DNA from: Clostridia bacterium
Lineage (GTDB): Bacteria > Bacillota_A > Clostridia > Oscillospirales > CAG-272
Length of the DNA: 12,726 nt
Reading direction: 5' to 3'
Assembly (NCBI GenBank): GCA_017452945.1
Contig: JAFTLD010000087.1
Span: 1 to 12,726 of the forward strand
The notes under the pieces are model-generated. The model did no database searches. It had not been told where the DNA came from and saw nothing but the letters and a program-made list of their open reading frames with translations. The stretch's first letter is position 1; each line of letters opens with the position of its first letter. The position numbers and the translations under genes were made by a program. This document shows, in pieces, positions 7,102 to 12,726 of this stretch.

Positions 7102-7995
7102 TTACGAAGGATCATCCGCAAACCACGTGCGGTTGTCATATTCAAAATAATCGTTTACCCAAGCAAGTCCTAACGATACCGCTGCCTGCTCCTGTATGCC
7201 CGTAAGCTCCAAACCGTTTTCAATCGGTGTAATGTGACAATTTTCAAAAGCCCCCAGCGTCATTTGCATCTCATCGCGCACAAACTCACAACACACATAG
7301 TCCTCTCCCGAACAATCGCTGACTTTACAATCAGCAAGCGGTTCTATGACAGCGCGTACCGTCTGCCCCGCCTTGATTGCACCGTATATGCGATAGCAGG
7401 CCACCAAGGGCTTGTCCTTACATGGTGGATGATCATAGGTGATCTTCACGGGAAGATAGTTGATCGGCTGCCCGTCCACGTAAATATTCAACTCACCAAA
7501 CGGAGTTAGCAAGGTCCTGTATTGCTTGTATTCTTCTAAAATACGGTTTGCCCACCTTGTTGCTTCATTCTCCAGACTCCTGTCGCTTCTGCTCTTTTCC
7601 TCATCAAAAAACCATTGAAAATAGTGCGAAAGCTCGTGCAGCAGTGAAAACATGACGTTCTCAATTTCAAACCGCTCGCTCACCTGTCCCGCTACGTATA
7701 TCTCGGGATACAGCTTTTTCTTGGGATATACTTCTTCATTATCATAAAACACACCGTAGTAAACGTGTCCGTCACGCTCGGAGCGATATTTGGGGTGATT
7801 TGTGATAATGACGTTGCACCTGATCGGAAAAACATACTTGCAGCGCAGATACTTGATCAGATCCTCTACATTTGTCTTCAGATCCGCATCGAGCCCGTCC
7901 GCATAACGCACGCGAATGCCGATCGCTTTGGCGTACCCTCGGCATTGATCTCTTTGCTCTCTGCCAATCCATAAATCGGGAAACTGCACACTCAT
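7102..7995 (-). CDS. HExxH metallopeptidase-like protein
   Basis: A 297-residue soluble protein with a zinc-peptidase signature, SLLHELSHYFQWFFDEE (117-133), where His120, Glu121 and His124 form HExxH. The helix after it, LENEATRWANRIL (141-153), supplies Glu142 or Glu144 as a likely third ligand, as in ImmA/IrrE-like or SprT-like gluzincins. Residues 165-297 form a separate, probably beta-rich part with seven cysteines and no domain I recognise. The start at 7995 is chosen over a longer in-frame ATG at 8079, because GGGGAGG stands upstream and the ATG overlaps the previous stop as ATGA. There is no signal peptide, so it should act in the cytoplasm. The target protein is unknown. Confidence 0.82.
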   Translation of the reverse strand: MSVQFPDLWIGREQRDQCRGYAKAIGIRVRYADGLDADLKTNVEDLIKYLRCKYVFPIRCNVIITNHPKYRSERDGHVYYGVFYDNEEVYPKKKLYPEIYVAGQVSERFEIENVMFSLLHELSHYFQWFFDEEKSRSDRSLENEATRWANRILEEYKQYRTLLTPFGELNIYVDGQPINYLPVKITYDHPPCKDKPLVACYRIYGAIKAGQTVRAVIEPLADCKVSDCSGEDYVCCEFVRDEMQMTLGAFENCHITPIENGLELTGIQEQAAVSLGLAWVNDYFEYDNRTWFADDPS

Positions 7996-8816
7996 ATAGA
8001 ATTTTCCTCCCCGCTCATACAGCGTTGTTCGAGCTCCCTGACCGCACTTTTTATTGTGCCGTCGATCCTGGGCTCGCAAAAACGACGAATATGTTCCGGA
8101 ATTTCTTTATAGTAGGCTTGGGCAATGCCGCCGGCTATGCAAGCCTGCGTGTCTGCATCTCCCCCAAGAGAAACGGCAAGACGCACGGCACTCTCGTAGT
8201 CGACAGACTCCAAAAAAGCAATAATTGCAGGAGGCACGCTGTACGAGCTTCTGCTACCAAACACGTGAGTTTCTCGAATGGTTTGCAATGGAATTGACAG
8301 CTGATATTTATACTCTTTTTCCAAATATGCTTTGATCTCTTGCTTGCTCTTTCCTTGACGAGCCAAAAAGATGGCCGATGCGACCGCCAGAGCTCCGCGG
8401 TTTGCCTCTTTGTGATTATGCGTAGGTATGCAGCTGGCTCTGACCTGAAGGTGAACTTGTTCAAGCGTCCTGTAAGCATATGCGATCGGTATGACACGCA
8501 TAGCAGCACCGTTTGCATAACTGCGCCCATTTTTTGCATAGGGGTTCCGCGCCCAAGCGGCAAACATATTACCAAAGCCCGCATATGGGAAATATGCATA
8601 ATACTGCCTGTACTGCGCGGCATATTCCTTTGCCCTTGCACGAATCTGTGATCTTTTGATCTCATTGGGATTTTGCAGAATGGCACGGCAAACCGCAGCG
8701 ATCAAAACACTGTCATCTGTAAAGGTACTCTCCGATTCAAACACAAAATCGTACGCCTTGGTGCAGTGTACTTCATAATAAGATCCGATCACGTCCCCGT
8801 ATAATGCTCCGCGCAT
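7992..8816 (-). CDS. ADP-ribosylglycohydrolase family protein (DraG-like)
   Basis: A member of the DraG/ARH fold, whose enzymes remove ADP-ribose from proteins, nucleic acids or small molecules using two Mg ions. The 274 residues show the family landmarks in order: GDVIGS (7-12), FTDDSVL (32-38) with metal-binding aspartates, SYANGAAMRV (99-108), THNHKEANRGA (132-142), and SLGGDADTQACIAGGIAQAYY (216-236) with the second metal site. All key acidic residues appear intact, so it should be active. GGGGGG lies 7 nt before the ATG. It is the first gene of the eight-gene leftward operon, about 17 nt after the predicted transcript start. Substrate (protein, DNA, RNA or free ADP-ribosyl compound) cannot be read from sequence. 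Confidence 0.92.
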   Translation of the reverse strand: MRGALYGDVIGSYYEVHCTKAYDFVFESESTFTDDSVLIAAVCRAILQNPNEIKRSQIRARAKEYAAQYRQYYAYFPYAGFGNMFAAWARNPYAKNGRSYANGAAMRVIPIAYAYRTLEQVHLQVRASCIPTHNHKEANRGALAVASAIFLARQGKSKQEIKAYLEKEYKYQLSIPLQTIRETHVFGSRSSYSVPPAIIAFLESVDYESAVRLAVSLGGDADTQACIAGGIAQAYYKEIPEHIRRFCEPRIDGTIKSAVRELEQRCMSGEENSI

Positions 8817-8839
8817 CCGCTCACCCCCCTTTTTTCTTT

Positions 8840-8868
8840 ATTTTACCACATCTTTTGTGACTTTGCAA
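8840..8868 (-). promoter_or_regulatory. Promoter of the leftward eight-gene operon
   Basis: On the minus strand TTGCAA (8868-8863), 17 bp, TAAAAT (8845-8840). Predicted start is near 8833, leaving a very short leader before the ATG at 8816. The -35 box overlaps one arm of the inverted repeat TGCAAG (8864-8869) / CTTGCA (8875-8880). Confidence 0.75.
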
Positions 8869-8880
8869 GCAGGTCTTGCA
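8864..8880. promoter_or_regulatory. Candidate shared operator between divergent promoters
   Basis: TGCAAG and CTTGCA form a perfect 6+6 inverted repeat with a 5-base centre CAGGT. Each arm overlaps the -35 box of one of two back-to-back promoters. A dimeric regulator bound here would block both. Part of the symmetry arises because two divergent TTGCA boxes are inverted by nature, so this is only a candidate. Confidence 0.35.
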
Positions 8881-8904
8881 GATTTGGCAAAACCGTGCTA
8901 TAAT
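8876..8904 (+). promoter_or_regulatory. Promoter of the rightward five-gene unit
   Basis: TTGCAG (8876-8881), 17 bp, consensus TATAAT (8899-8904) with TGC directly before it (extended -10). Predicted start is near 8911, about 22 nt before the first ATG at 8933. Confidence 0.8.
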
Positions 8905-8932
8905 GAAGAAAATAACCCATGGAGGTGTGCCC

Positions 8933-9610
8933 ATGACAGAGCATGAGAATATCGCAAATGCCCAAGCCTTAACAGACGGTATCAAACGTGCTGATTGTGC
9001 AAAAGCTGTCGATACTTCAAATAAACTATTGGACGCGATAGAACGTAACATTTCAGAAAAGCTTGATGCGCAACAATTAGCCAAATCTCTCATCGCGCTG
9101 TCGGGTTACATTCAAGCCCTGCTGACGGTGTACAAAAATGAAAAGTATGAAAACACGTTCGGAATGGCAGTTGCTTTTCATTTGAATATTCGAACTATAA
9201 AGCTGTTGCAAAGAGATAAAAGCGATGATGTAGCCAAAGATTTTATAGTGTCCGCCATTTCTCAGATACCCGTGACAAATACAACGCTTGCGCTTTGGAA
9301 TGACAGCGTTTTAAGATATTTCGGACTTCGCGTTGAGAAAAAGGTAAAGCAAGCTCTCAAGGCGATGTATCTCTACGACCAACTGTTAGGTAGCGGGATA
9401 AGCGATCTGCTTCTCAAAAGCACACACGATAAGGTTGAGAAAAAGCTGAAGCCCTTCAATGACGTAGGCTTAGATGCGCTGTCAAACAAGATTCTTGCTT
9501 ACTATTCTTGTAAAACGGGAAATGAGAAGAAACGCTTTTTAACGGACATCGAGCAAGTAATCGAAAATACAGATATAATCAAGAGTGTTAATAGCTTCTT
9601 GGATGAGTGA
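8933..9610 (+). CDS. Hypothetical helical protein
   Basis: An unrecognised 225-residue soluble protein that appears almost entirely alpha-helical, rich in Lys, Leu and Ala, with no signal peptide, membrane segment or cysteine motif. The middle (about 85-130) is more hydrophobic, with VTNTTLALWNDSVLRYFGL. The start at 8933 is chosen because GGAGGTG (8921-8927) lies just upstream and because the -10 box is at 8899-8904; a TTG start at 8876 would fall on the -35 box. It is the first gene of the rightward unit. Its all-helical form could suit a scaffold, regulator or immunity-type protein, but nothing in the sequence decides this. Confidence 0.75.
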   Translation: MTEHENIANAQALTDGIKRADCAKAVDTSNKLLDAIERNISEKLDAQQLAKSLIALSGYIQALLTVYKNEKYENTFGMAVAFHLNIRTIKLLQRDKSDDVAKDFIVSAISQIPVTNTTLALWNDSVLRYFGLRVEKKVKQALKAMYLYDQLLGSGISDLLLKSTHDKVEKKLKPFNDVGLDALSNKILAYYSCKTGNEKKRFLTDIEQVIENTDIIKSVNSFLDE

Positions 9611-9630
9611 TTGTTTGAAAGGTTAATAAG

Positions 9631-10050
9631 ATGAACTTAACTTATGATATGATAACCAAGCTTAAATCTGTCGGCTTTACATTTGAGCAGTATGAACACC
9701 TTTTCTCTCCCGGCATGACTTATTACTACAATGGTGGCGAATATACGATAGGCGGCGCTTGGGATGGCAGACCTTGCTCTAAGAACGATCAAAAAGTTGC
9801 TTGGGAAGGAAATTGGCTCCCCGGAGAGGGAGATTTGGCGAGATGGTTGGATCTGACTAATCACAATATCGAAATCAAATACGAGGATTCTTATTATCAC
9901 GGAAAGGCAACTGATGAAATTGGTAATGTATTTGAAGGCGGTGGCGCTGATTTGCTTTCCTGTTTGTATAAAATGATCTACAAGATTTGCAAAGAATCCA
10001 AAGGAACTGTCAAGCCGGAAAACATTCTGATGTTGGAAGTTGAAGAATGA
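9631..10050 (+). CDS. Hypothetical small protein (WLP...DLxxWL type)
   Basis: A 139-residue soluble, acidic protein. It contains the pattern EGNWLPGEGDLARWLDL (59-75), a short beta section around YYHGKATDEIGNVFEGGG (88-105), and an end helix DLLSCLYKMIYKICKE (107-122). I have the impression that proteins with a W-L-P, D-L and W-L core followed by a Y-G and a K-x-I-Y-K-I helix are spread among mobile and accessory regions of Firmicutes, but I cannot confirm it here. GAAAGG (9617-9622) lies 8 nt before the ATG. It follows the previous gene by 20 bases. No function is proposed. Confidence 0.72.
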   Translation: MNLTYDMITKLKSVGFTFEQYEHLFSPGMTYYYNGGEYTIGGAWDGRPCSKNDQKVAWEGNWLPGEGDLARWLDLTNHNIEIKYEDSYYHGKATDEIGNVFEGGGADLLSCLYKMIYKICKESKGTVKPENILMLEVEE

Positions 10051-10080
10051 TTTGCTGAATTGCTACGGAGAACTACTACG

Positions 10081-11184
10081 ATGATTAACGAAATTATAGA
10101 ATTACTGCCTTCTACCGATCTGAAGGCCAAGATCAAAGAAACAAATTTTCGGTTCAATGAAAACGAGCTGCTGCAAATGATATACAGATACGTCCCCACG
10201 CTTGATGCACGCATCGATATGTTGGAACGCTTTTCGGGCATTGCTGCGCCCGAAGTCTCGGCCTTGGCTAAGGTATACATTGAATATGAGCAAAGAAAGC
10301 TCAAGCAGTTCACGGACGACACAGAAGGGTTTATCTTTGAGCTTTGCATCAAAGAAACTCCCGATTCATACGAGGAAAAATATCTTTGCTCGTCATATCA
10401 CGCAGCCCTTGCTTGCATTGACCGTTTTTATGAGGAATACGCAGATATAAACGTAAAAGAAACGGAAAGGACAAGATATAGAATCCTGAAGCGCAAGATC
10501 TTTTCGGGACGTGATGGCTTTGAGGAGGATACCTATGGCGAATGTATGCTTGGCCCCGGTAAGGCGGTGAAAACCATATGGCTTTACAAGGATCCGACCG
10601 AGTGTGATCTGGATGTGATGTGCTCGGAGTGCAAGGAAATTTGCCCCTGTCGATGTGATAAGGTGGGATTTCCTTGTTTTGTGCGAAACTATGCGCTTGT
10701 GAAATACCAAGACTATGAAGGGCAGGATCGATACGGTATAAATATTTGTTGGTGTGAATGCGAAGGCATGGCACATGAGCTTTACGTGGTTCCGCTGCGT
10801 GCAGCCGAAATACGTGAGCATCGCTTTGATACCAAATATTTTGATTTTGACCACGTGCATATAGAACTTCCGCTCGCCACGCTTGCATCCCCGGATGAAC
10901 TGGATGATACCATGAGGAAAAACTACTTTGATTTCGTGTCGTATTGGAGTTTGCGAACGCAATCAAGTGACGAAAACGGGATCGCAAAATGCGACGAGTG
11001 CGGCAGCGAATATCTTGCAGCAACCTCCAAAATGGCATCGCTTTGCCCCGAATGTGCGCATGTTCTGTACGGATATGAAAACTGCGACCACGTATTCAAG
11101 GACGGCAAATGTACGCTGTGCCTTTGGGATGGTAGCCGGAGCAATTATATTATATCATTAAAGCAAGACAAAGAAAATAACTGA
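10081..11184 (+). CDS. Hypothetical cysteine-rich multi-zinc protein
   Basis: A 367-residue protein with three cysteine groups. The first is MCSECKEICPCRC (180-192). The second is CWCEC (223-227). The third is a C-terminal double ribbon, CDEC (304-307) with CPEC (322-325), then CDH (335-337) with CTLC (344-347) and WDGSRS. The C-terminal part looks like a real zinc ribbon pair; the middle groups sit in a segment with GECMLGPGKAVKTI (153-166). The N-terminal 80 residues are helical (LLPSTDLKAKIKE onward). The start at 10081 is preferred over an in-frame TTG at 10060 because CGGAGA (10066-10071) precedes it at usable spacing. No catalytic motif is seen. It is the largest gene of the rightward unit; RNA/DNA binding or a metal-stabilised scaffold are possible. 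Confidence 0.75.
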   Translation: MINEIIELLPSTDLKAKIKETNFRFNENELLQMIYRYVPTLDARIDMLERFSGIAAPEVSALAKVYIEYEQRKLKQFTDDTEGFIFELCIKETPDSYEEKYLCSSYHAALACIDRFYEEYADINVKETERTRYRILKRKIFSGRDGFEEDTYGECMLGPGKAVKTIWLYKDPTECDLDVMCSECKEICPCRCDKVGFPCFVRNYALVKYQDYEGQDRYGINICWCECEGMAHELYVVPLRAAEIREHRFDTKYFDFDHVHIELPLATLASPDELDDTMRKNYFDFVSYWSLRTQSSDENGIAKCDECGSEYLAATSKMASLCPECAHVLYGYENCDHVFKDGKCTLCLWDGSRSNYIISLKQDKENN

Positions 11185-11190
11185 AATAAT

Positions 11191-11643
11191 ATGAACTATT
11201 ACAGAATTTCAAAATACGATTCCCAATATCGAGTGAATGGGATTTATCAAAAAGACGAATGGACATCAATATACGACATCGGGAAGGTATTTGACGGAAC
11301 GGCATTCACCGAGGATGAATATTACAAAGTAGAGCAATCCTATGTCGATTTTGTACTTGGAGTGTGTAATCTTCAAGGAATCGACCATTTGATGATAACT
11401 GATCTTGAAAACCACAACAAATTACATTGGACAAACGGACAGAAGCTTAACGCTCATCAAAGCGGAGAGTTTATAAAACTGTGTCTCCGTGAAGAAATAT
11501 GGGGGCGGTTGGTTTCAAAAGGCTTTGTTTTTGAAACGGGATATGAATACTATATTCATATCGGTTGTGAGCTTGGTTTGAATGAGATAGAACAACTTGC
11601 CCATCACAACAATCTGTTCGTTGAAGAATGGGAGAAATATTAG
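11191..11643 (+). CDS. Hypothetical small acidic protein
   Basis: A 150-residue soluble protein starting MNYYRISKYDSQYRVNG, with aromatic-rich beta-like text in the first 45 residues and helices at about 41-60 and 92-105. The end, LNEIEQLAHHNNLFVEEWEKY, is acidic. Length, acidity and single-domain form resemble immunity proteins of polymorphic toxin systems, but no toxin is present in the window, so this is only an analogy. It begins 6 bases after the preceding stop and has no clear ribosome binding site, which suggests translational coupling to the zinc protein gene. Family not recognised. Confidence 0.72.
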   Translation: MNYYRISKYDSQYRVNGIYQKDEWTSIYDIGKVFDGTAFTEDEYYKVEQSYVDFVLGVCNLQGIDHLMITDLENHNKLHWTNGQKLNAHQSGEFIKLCLREEIWGRLVSKGFVFETGYEYYIHIGCELGLNEIEQLAHHNNLFVEEWEKY

Positions 11644-11663
11644 ATTAAAAGGAGTATGTATTT

Positions 11664-12056
11664 ATGCTTCAGATAGTTGATAGAGATTTGATGATCCACG
11701 AGGTTCCTCTCGAAAAGATCTGTATTAGCGAAGGATCCATTAAGATAGTAATTGATGACATCACAGAAAAGCGCAAGAACATTATTTTCAAACCTTACCA
11801 AGCAGTGAAAATTACTACTTTCGATTGTGCTGATTTGTCGTTTGTGGATTCTTGTCCCGATATGTATGCATCAGGCACATACAAGCGTTATTTGTTGGAG
11901 GAAACGGAATCGTCTTGGATTCGAATATTAAAAGAATCTCTTGCTGATACGGATGATGATTTTCTGAGTAAGTCAAGACACTTTATTTTGCATTTGGGAG
12001 ACAATCTTGTTGAGATTGTTGCTTGGAATGTTAATATATCTGGGGAGATTATTTGA
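11664..12056 (+). CDS. Hypothetical small acidic protein, last full gene of the unit
   Basis: A 130-residue soluble acidic protein with alternating beta-like segments (EGSIKIVIDDITEKRKNIIF at about 23-42, HFILHLGDNLVEIVAW at about 106-121) and a central helix ESSWIRILKESLADTDDDFL. This beta-helix-beta pattern is common in small immunity-like or ligand-binding proteins, but I recognise no family. AAAAGGAG (11647-11654) lies 9 nt before the ATG. Twenty bases separate it from the previous gene. GGGGAG near its 3' end would serve a further start at 12056, so the unit may once have had another gene. Confidence 0.7.
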   Translation: MLQIVDRDLMIHEVPLEKICISEGSIKIVIDDITEKRKNIIFKPYQAVKITTFDCADLSFVDSCPDMYASGTYKRYLLEETESSWIRILKESLADTDDDFLSKSRHFILHLGDNLVEIVAWNVNISGEII

Positions 12057-12310
12057 TGATGAAAAATCTATTCTCCAAAAACCCATCAAGCAAGTCTTGA
12101 GGCGTTGACTGCAATACATCCGGGCAAGAGAAAAGTATTGAACGGGTTACATTGCGGCTAAAAGAACCAAGATTTTGCGGAATTTCGATAGAGTCGAAGA
12201 ATAAATTTCACGTCCACTTAGTGCTTCCCTGCAAAATGCCTAAAAATTCCGACAAATATCACCAAAAAATTGAGCGAAAAAAAATAAAAATATTTCGAAA
12301 AAGGTATTGA
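12056..12310 (+). other. Stop-interrupted frame and AT-rich gap before the tRNA
   Basis: No intact gene is visible here. A start ATG at 12056 overlaps the preceding stop and has a strong ribosome binding site (GGGGAG, 12042-12047). It reads MMKNLFSKNPSSKS and meets TGA at 12098-12100. The same frame then stays open for 69 codons to TGA 12308-12310, and another frame is open from 12063 to TAA at 12159-12161. A decayed or truncated gene is a fair reading; chance is not excluded. Bases 12262-12303 are A-rich and could be an UP element for the tRNA promoter. No terminator for the rightward unit was found. Confidence 0.3.
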
Positions 12311-12335
12311 CTTTTACTTTTGTTTGTGCTAAAAT
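12307..12335 (+). promoter_or_regulatory. tRNA-Pro promoter
   Basis: TTGACT (12307-12312), 17 bp, TAAAAT (12330-12335) with TGC before it (extended -10). A-tracts at 12262-12300 lie upstream as a possible UP element. Predicted start is near 12342, about 33 nt before the mature tRNA. Confidence 0.8.
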
Positions 12336-12374
12336 ATACAGGCCGTCAGGGAGCAACAGTTCTCATAGACGCAT

Positions 12375-12450
12375 CTGGGTGTGGCGCAGCTGGTAGCGCG
12401 CTACCTTGGGGTGGTAGAGGCCGCAAGTTCAAGTCTTGTCACTCAGACCA
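12375..12450 (+). tRNA. tRNA-Pro (anticodon GGG)
   Basis: A 76-base tRNA including the encoded CCA. Acceptor CTGGGTG pairs with CACTCAG (7 bp with one G-U), discriminator A, then CCA. The D arm uses GCGC/GCGC, the anticodon stem is CTACC/GGTAG with loop TTGGGGT, so the anticodon is GGG with G37, and the T arm is GCAAG/CTTGT around TTCAAGT. It decodes CCC and CCU. Confidence 0.97.
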
Positions 12451-12451
12451 G

Positions 12452-12483
12452 TGTGAGTGTCCATAAGGGCACTCACATTTTTT
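12452..12483 (+). terminator. Intrinsic terminator of the tRNA gene
   Basis: Bases 12452-12462 pair with 12467-12477 over 11 bp with one G-U pair and an ATAA loop, followed by six T residues (12478-12483). It begins two bases after the CCA end. Confidence 0.9.
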
Positions 12484-12567
12484 ATAGGCATCGCGACTTT
12501 GACCGCCTGCCTTGCACCAAACGGTGCAAGGATGTGGCAATTTTGTCAATAGCGATGCCTATTTTTT
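12484..12567 (+). repeat. Long compound hairpin with terminal T-run
   Basis: An 11 bp perfect outer stem joins ATAGGCATCGC (12484-12494) to 12552-12562. Inside it are TTGAC/GTCAA (12499-12503 with 12545-12549), GCC/GGC (12505-12507 with 12536-12538) and a 9 bp stem CCTTGCACC/GGTGCAAGG (12510-12518 with 12523-12531, loop AAAC). T residues 12563-12567 follow. It could be a back-up terminator, a small structured RNA or a small mobile inverted-repeat element. I see no coding content. Confidence 0.6.
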
Positions 12568-12609
12568 CGATAAATTCTTAAAATAGCGCGTTTTCGCAAT
12601 AAACATAAC

Positions 12610-12653
12610 GGGCTTGTTCTTCCCTGCTTTCGGGGTTGAACAAGCCCATTTTT
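12610..12653 (+). terminator. Rightward terminator-like hairpin
   Basis: GGGCTTGTTC (12610-12619) pairs perfectly with GAACAAGCCC (12638-12647); a CCC/GGG pair closes inside the loop. A, then five T residues (12649-12653) follow. No gene directly upstream on this strand needs it, other than read-through from the tRNA region or a transcript from the compound hairpin. Confidence 0.65.
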
Positions 12654-12726
12654 CGCCTTTGACCACTTGCGGAGATTTTCACCTCATTTTCGGCCGATTT
12701 TTGATGCTTTAAAGCGGTAATTGCAA

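Noticed and set aside
10349..11038. Leftward open frame of 229 codons opposite the cysteine-rich gene
   Set aside because: It is antisense to a well-formed gene in the rightward unit, has no binding site and its text is rich in His, Arg and Ser as expected of a shadow.
12381..12581. Rightward open frame of 66 codons
   Set aside because: It reads through the tRNA-Pro gene, its terminator and the compound hairpin, so it is not a protein gene.
12578..12726. Leftward open frame entering from the right edge, ending with NPESREEQARYVYCENALF before TAA
   Set aside because: About 49 codons stay open to the edge, but a perfect 10 bp hairpin with a rightward T-run sits inside it, and no family is recognisable. 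Sequence beyond the window is needed to decide whether it is a gene end.
1..12726. CRISPR array, transposase, integrase or phage structural genes
   Set aside because: I saw no regularly spaced repeats of suitable length and no motifs of such proteins on either strand.

Overview
The window looks like a piece of chromosome from a low-to-middle-GC Firmicute, most likely a gut-type Clostridia. The grounds are AGGAGG-type ribosome binding sites, sigma-A promoters with TG-extended -10 boxes, tight operons with ATGA overlaps, TGA used as a normal stop, and a tRNA gene with an encoded CCA. I cannot name genus or species from sequence alone.

Layout. Bases 1-55 hold the last codons of an unidentified rightward gene, followed by a strong GC-rich hairpin. 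A core block follows: dxs (isoprenoid precursor synthesis, leftward, 224-2107), then a rightward group of a Nudix hydrolase (2332-2727), an overlapping GNAT acetyltransferase (2717-3145) and gpsA (glycerol-3-phosphate dehydrogenase, 3214-4203, with its own promoter across the end of the GNAT gene). A shared hairpin at 4227-4260 ends gpsA and also the convergent operon beyond it.

The accessory part has two divergent units that leave one control region at 8840-8904. Leftward are eight tightly packed genes (8816 down to 4264): ADP-ribosylglycohydrolase, an HExxH metallopeptidase-like protein, cytidine/blasticidin-type deaminase, a DUF4304-like protein, a nucleoside deoxyribosyltransferase-like protein, a zinc-ribbon protein, an ASCH-domain protein and pyroglutamyl-peptidase. 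Rightward are five genes of unknown function (8933-12056), including a very cysteine-rich protein. The two -35 boxes lie 7 bp apart on the two arms of a small inverted repeat, so the units may be co-regulated. Several leftward genes act on bonds of nucleosides, NAD or ADP-ribose, and this makes the locus the best candidate here for an undescribed system; any joint function is inference.

The right end holds a stop-interrupted reading frame, a strong promoter, tRNA-Pro(GGG) with a terminator, a long unexplained compound hairpin (12484-12562) and another terminator-like hairpin (12610-12653). The tRNA and surrounding hairpins may mark the edge of the accessory region.
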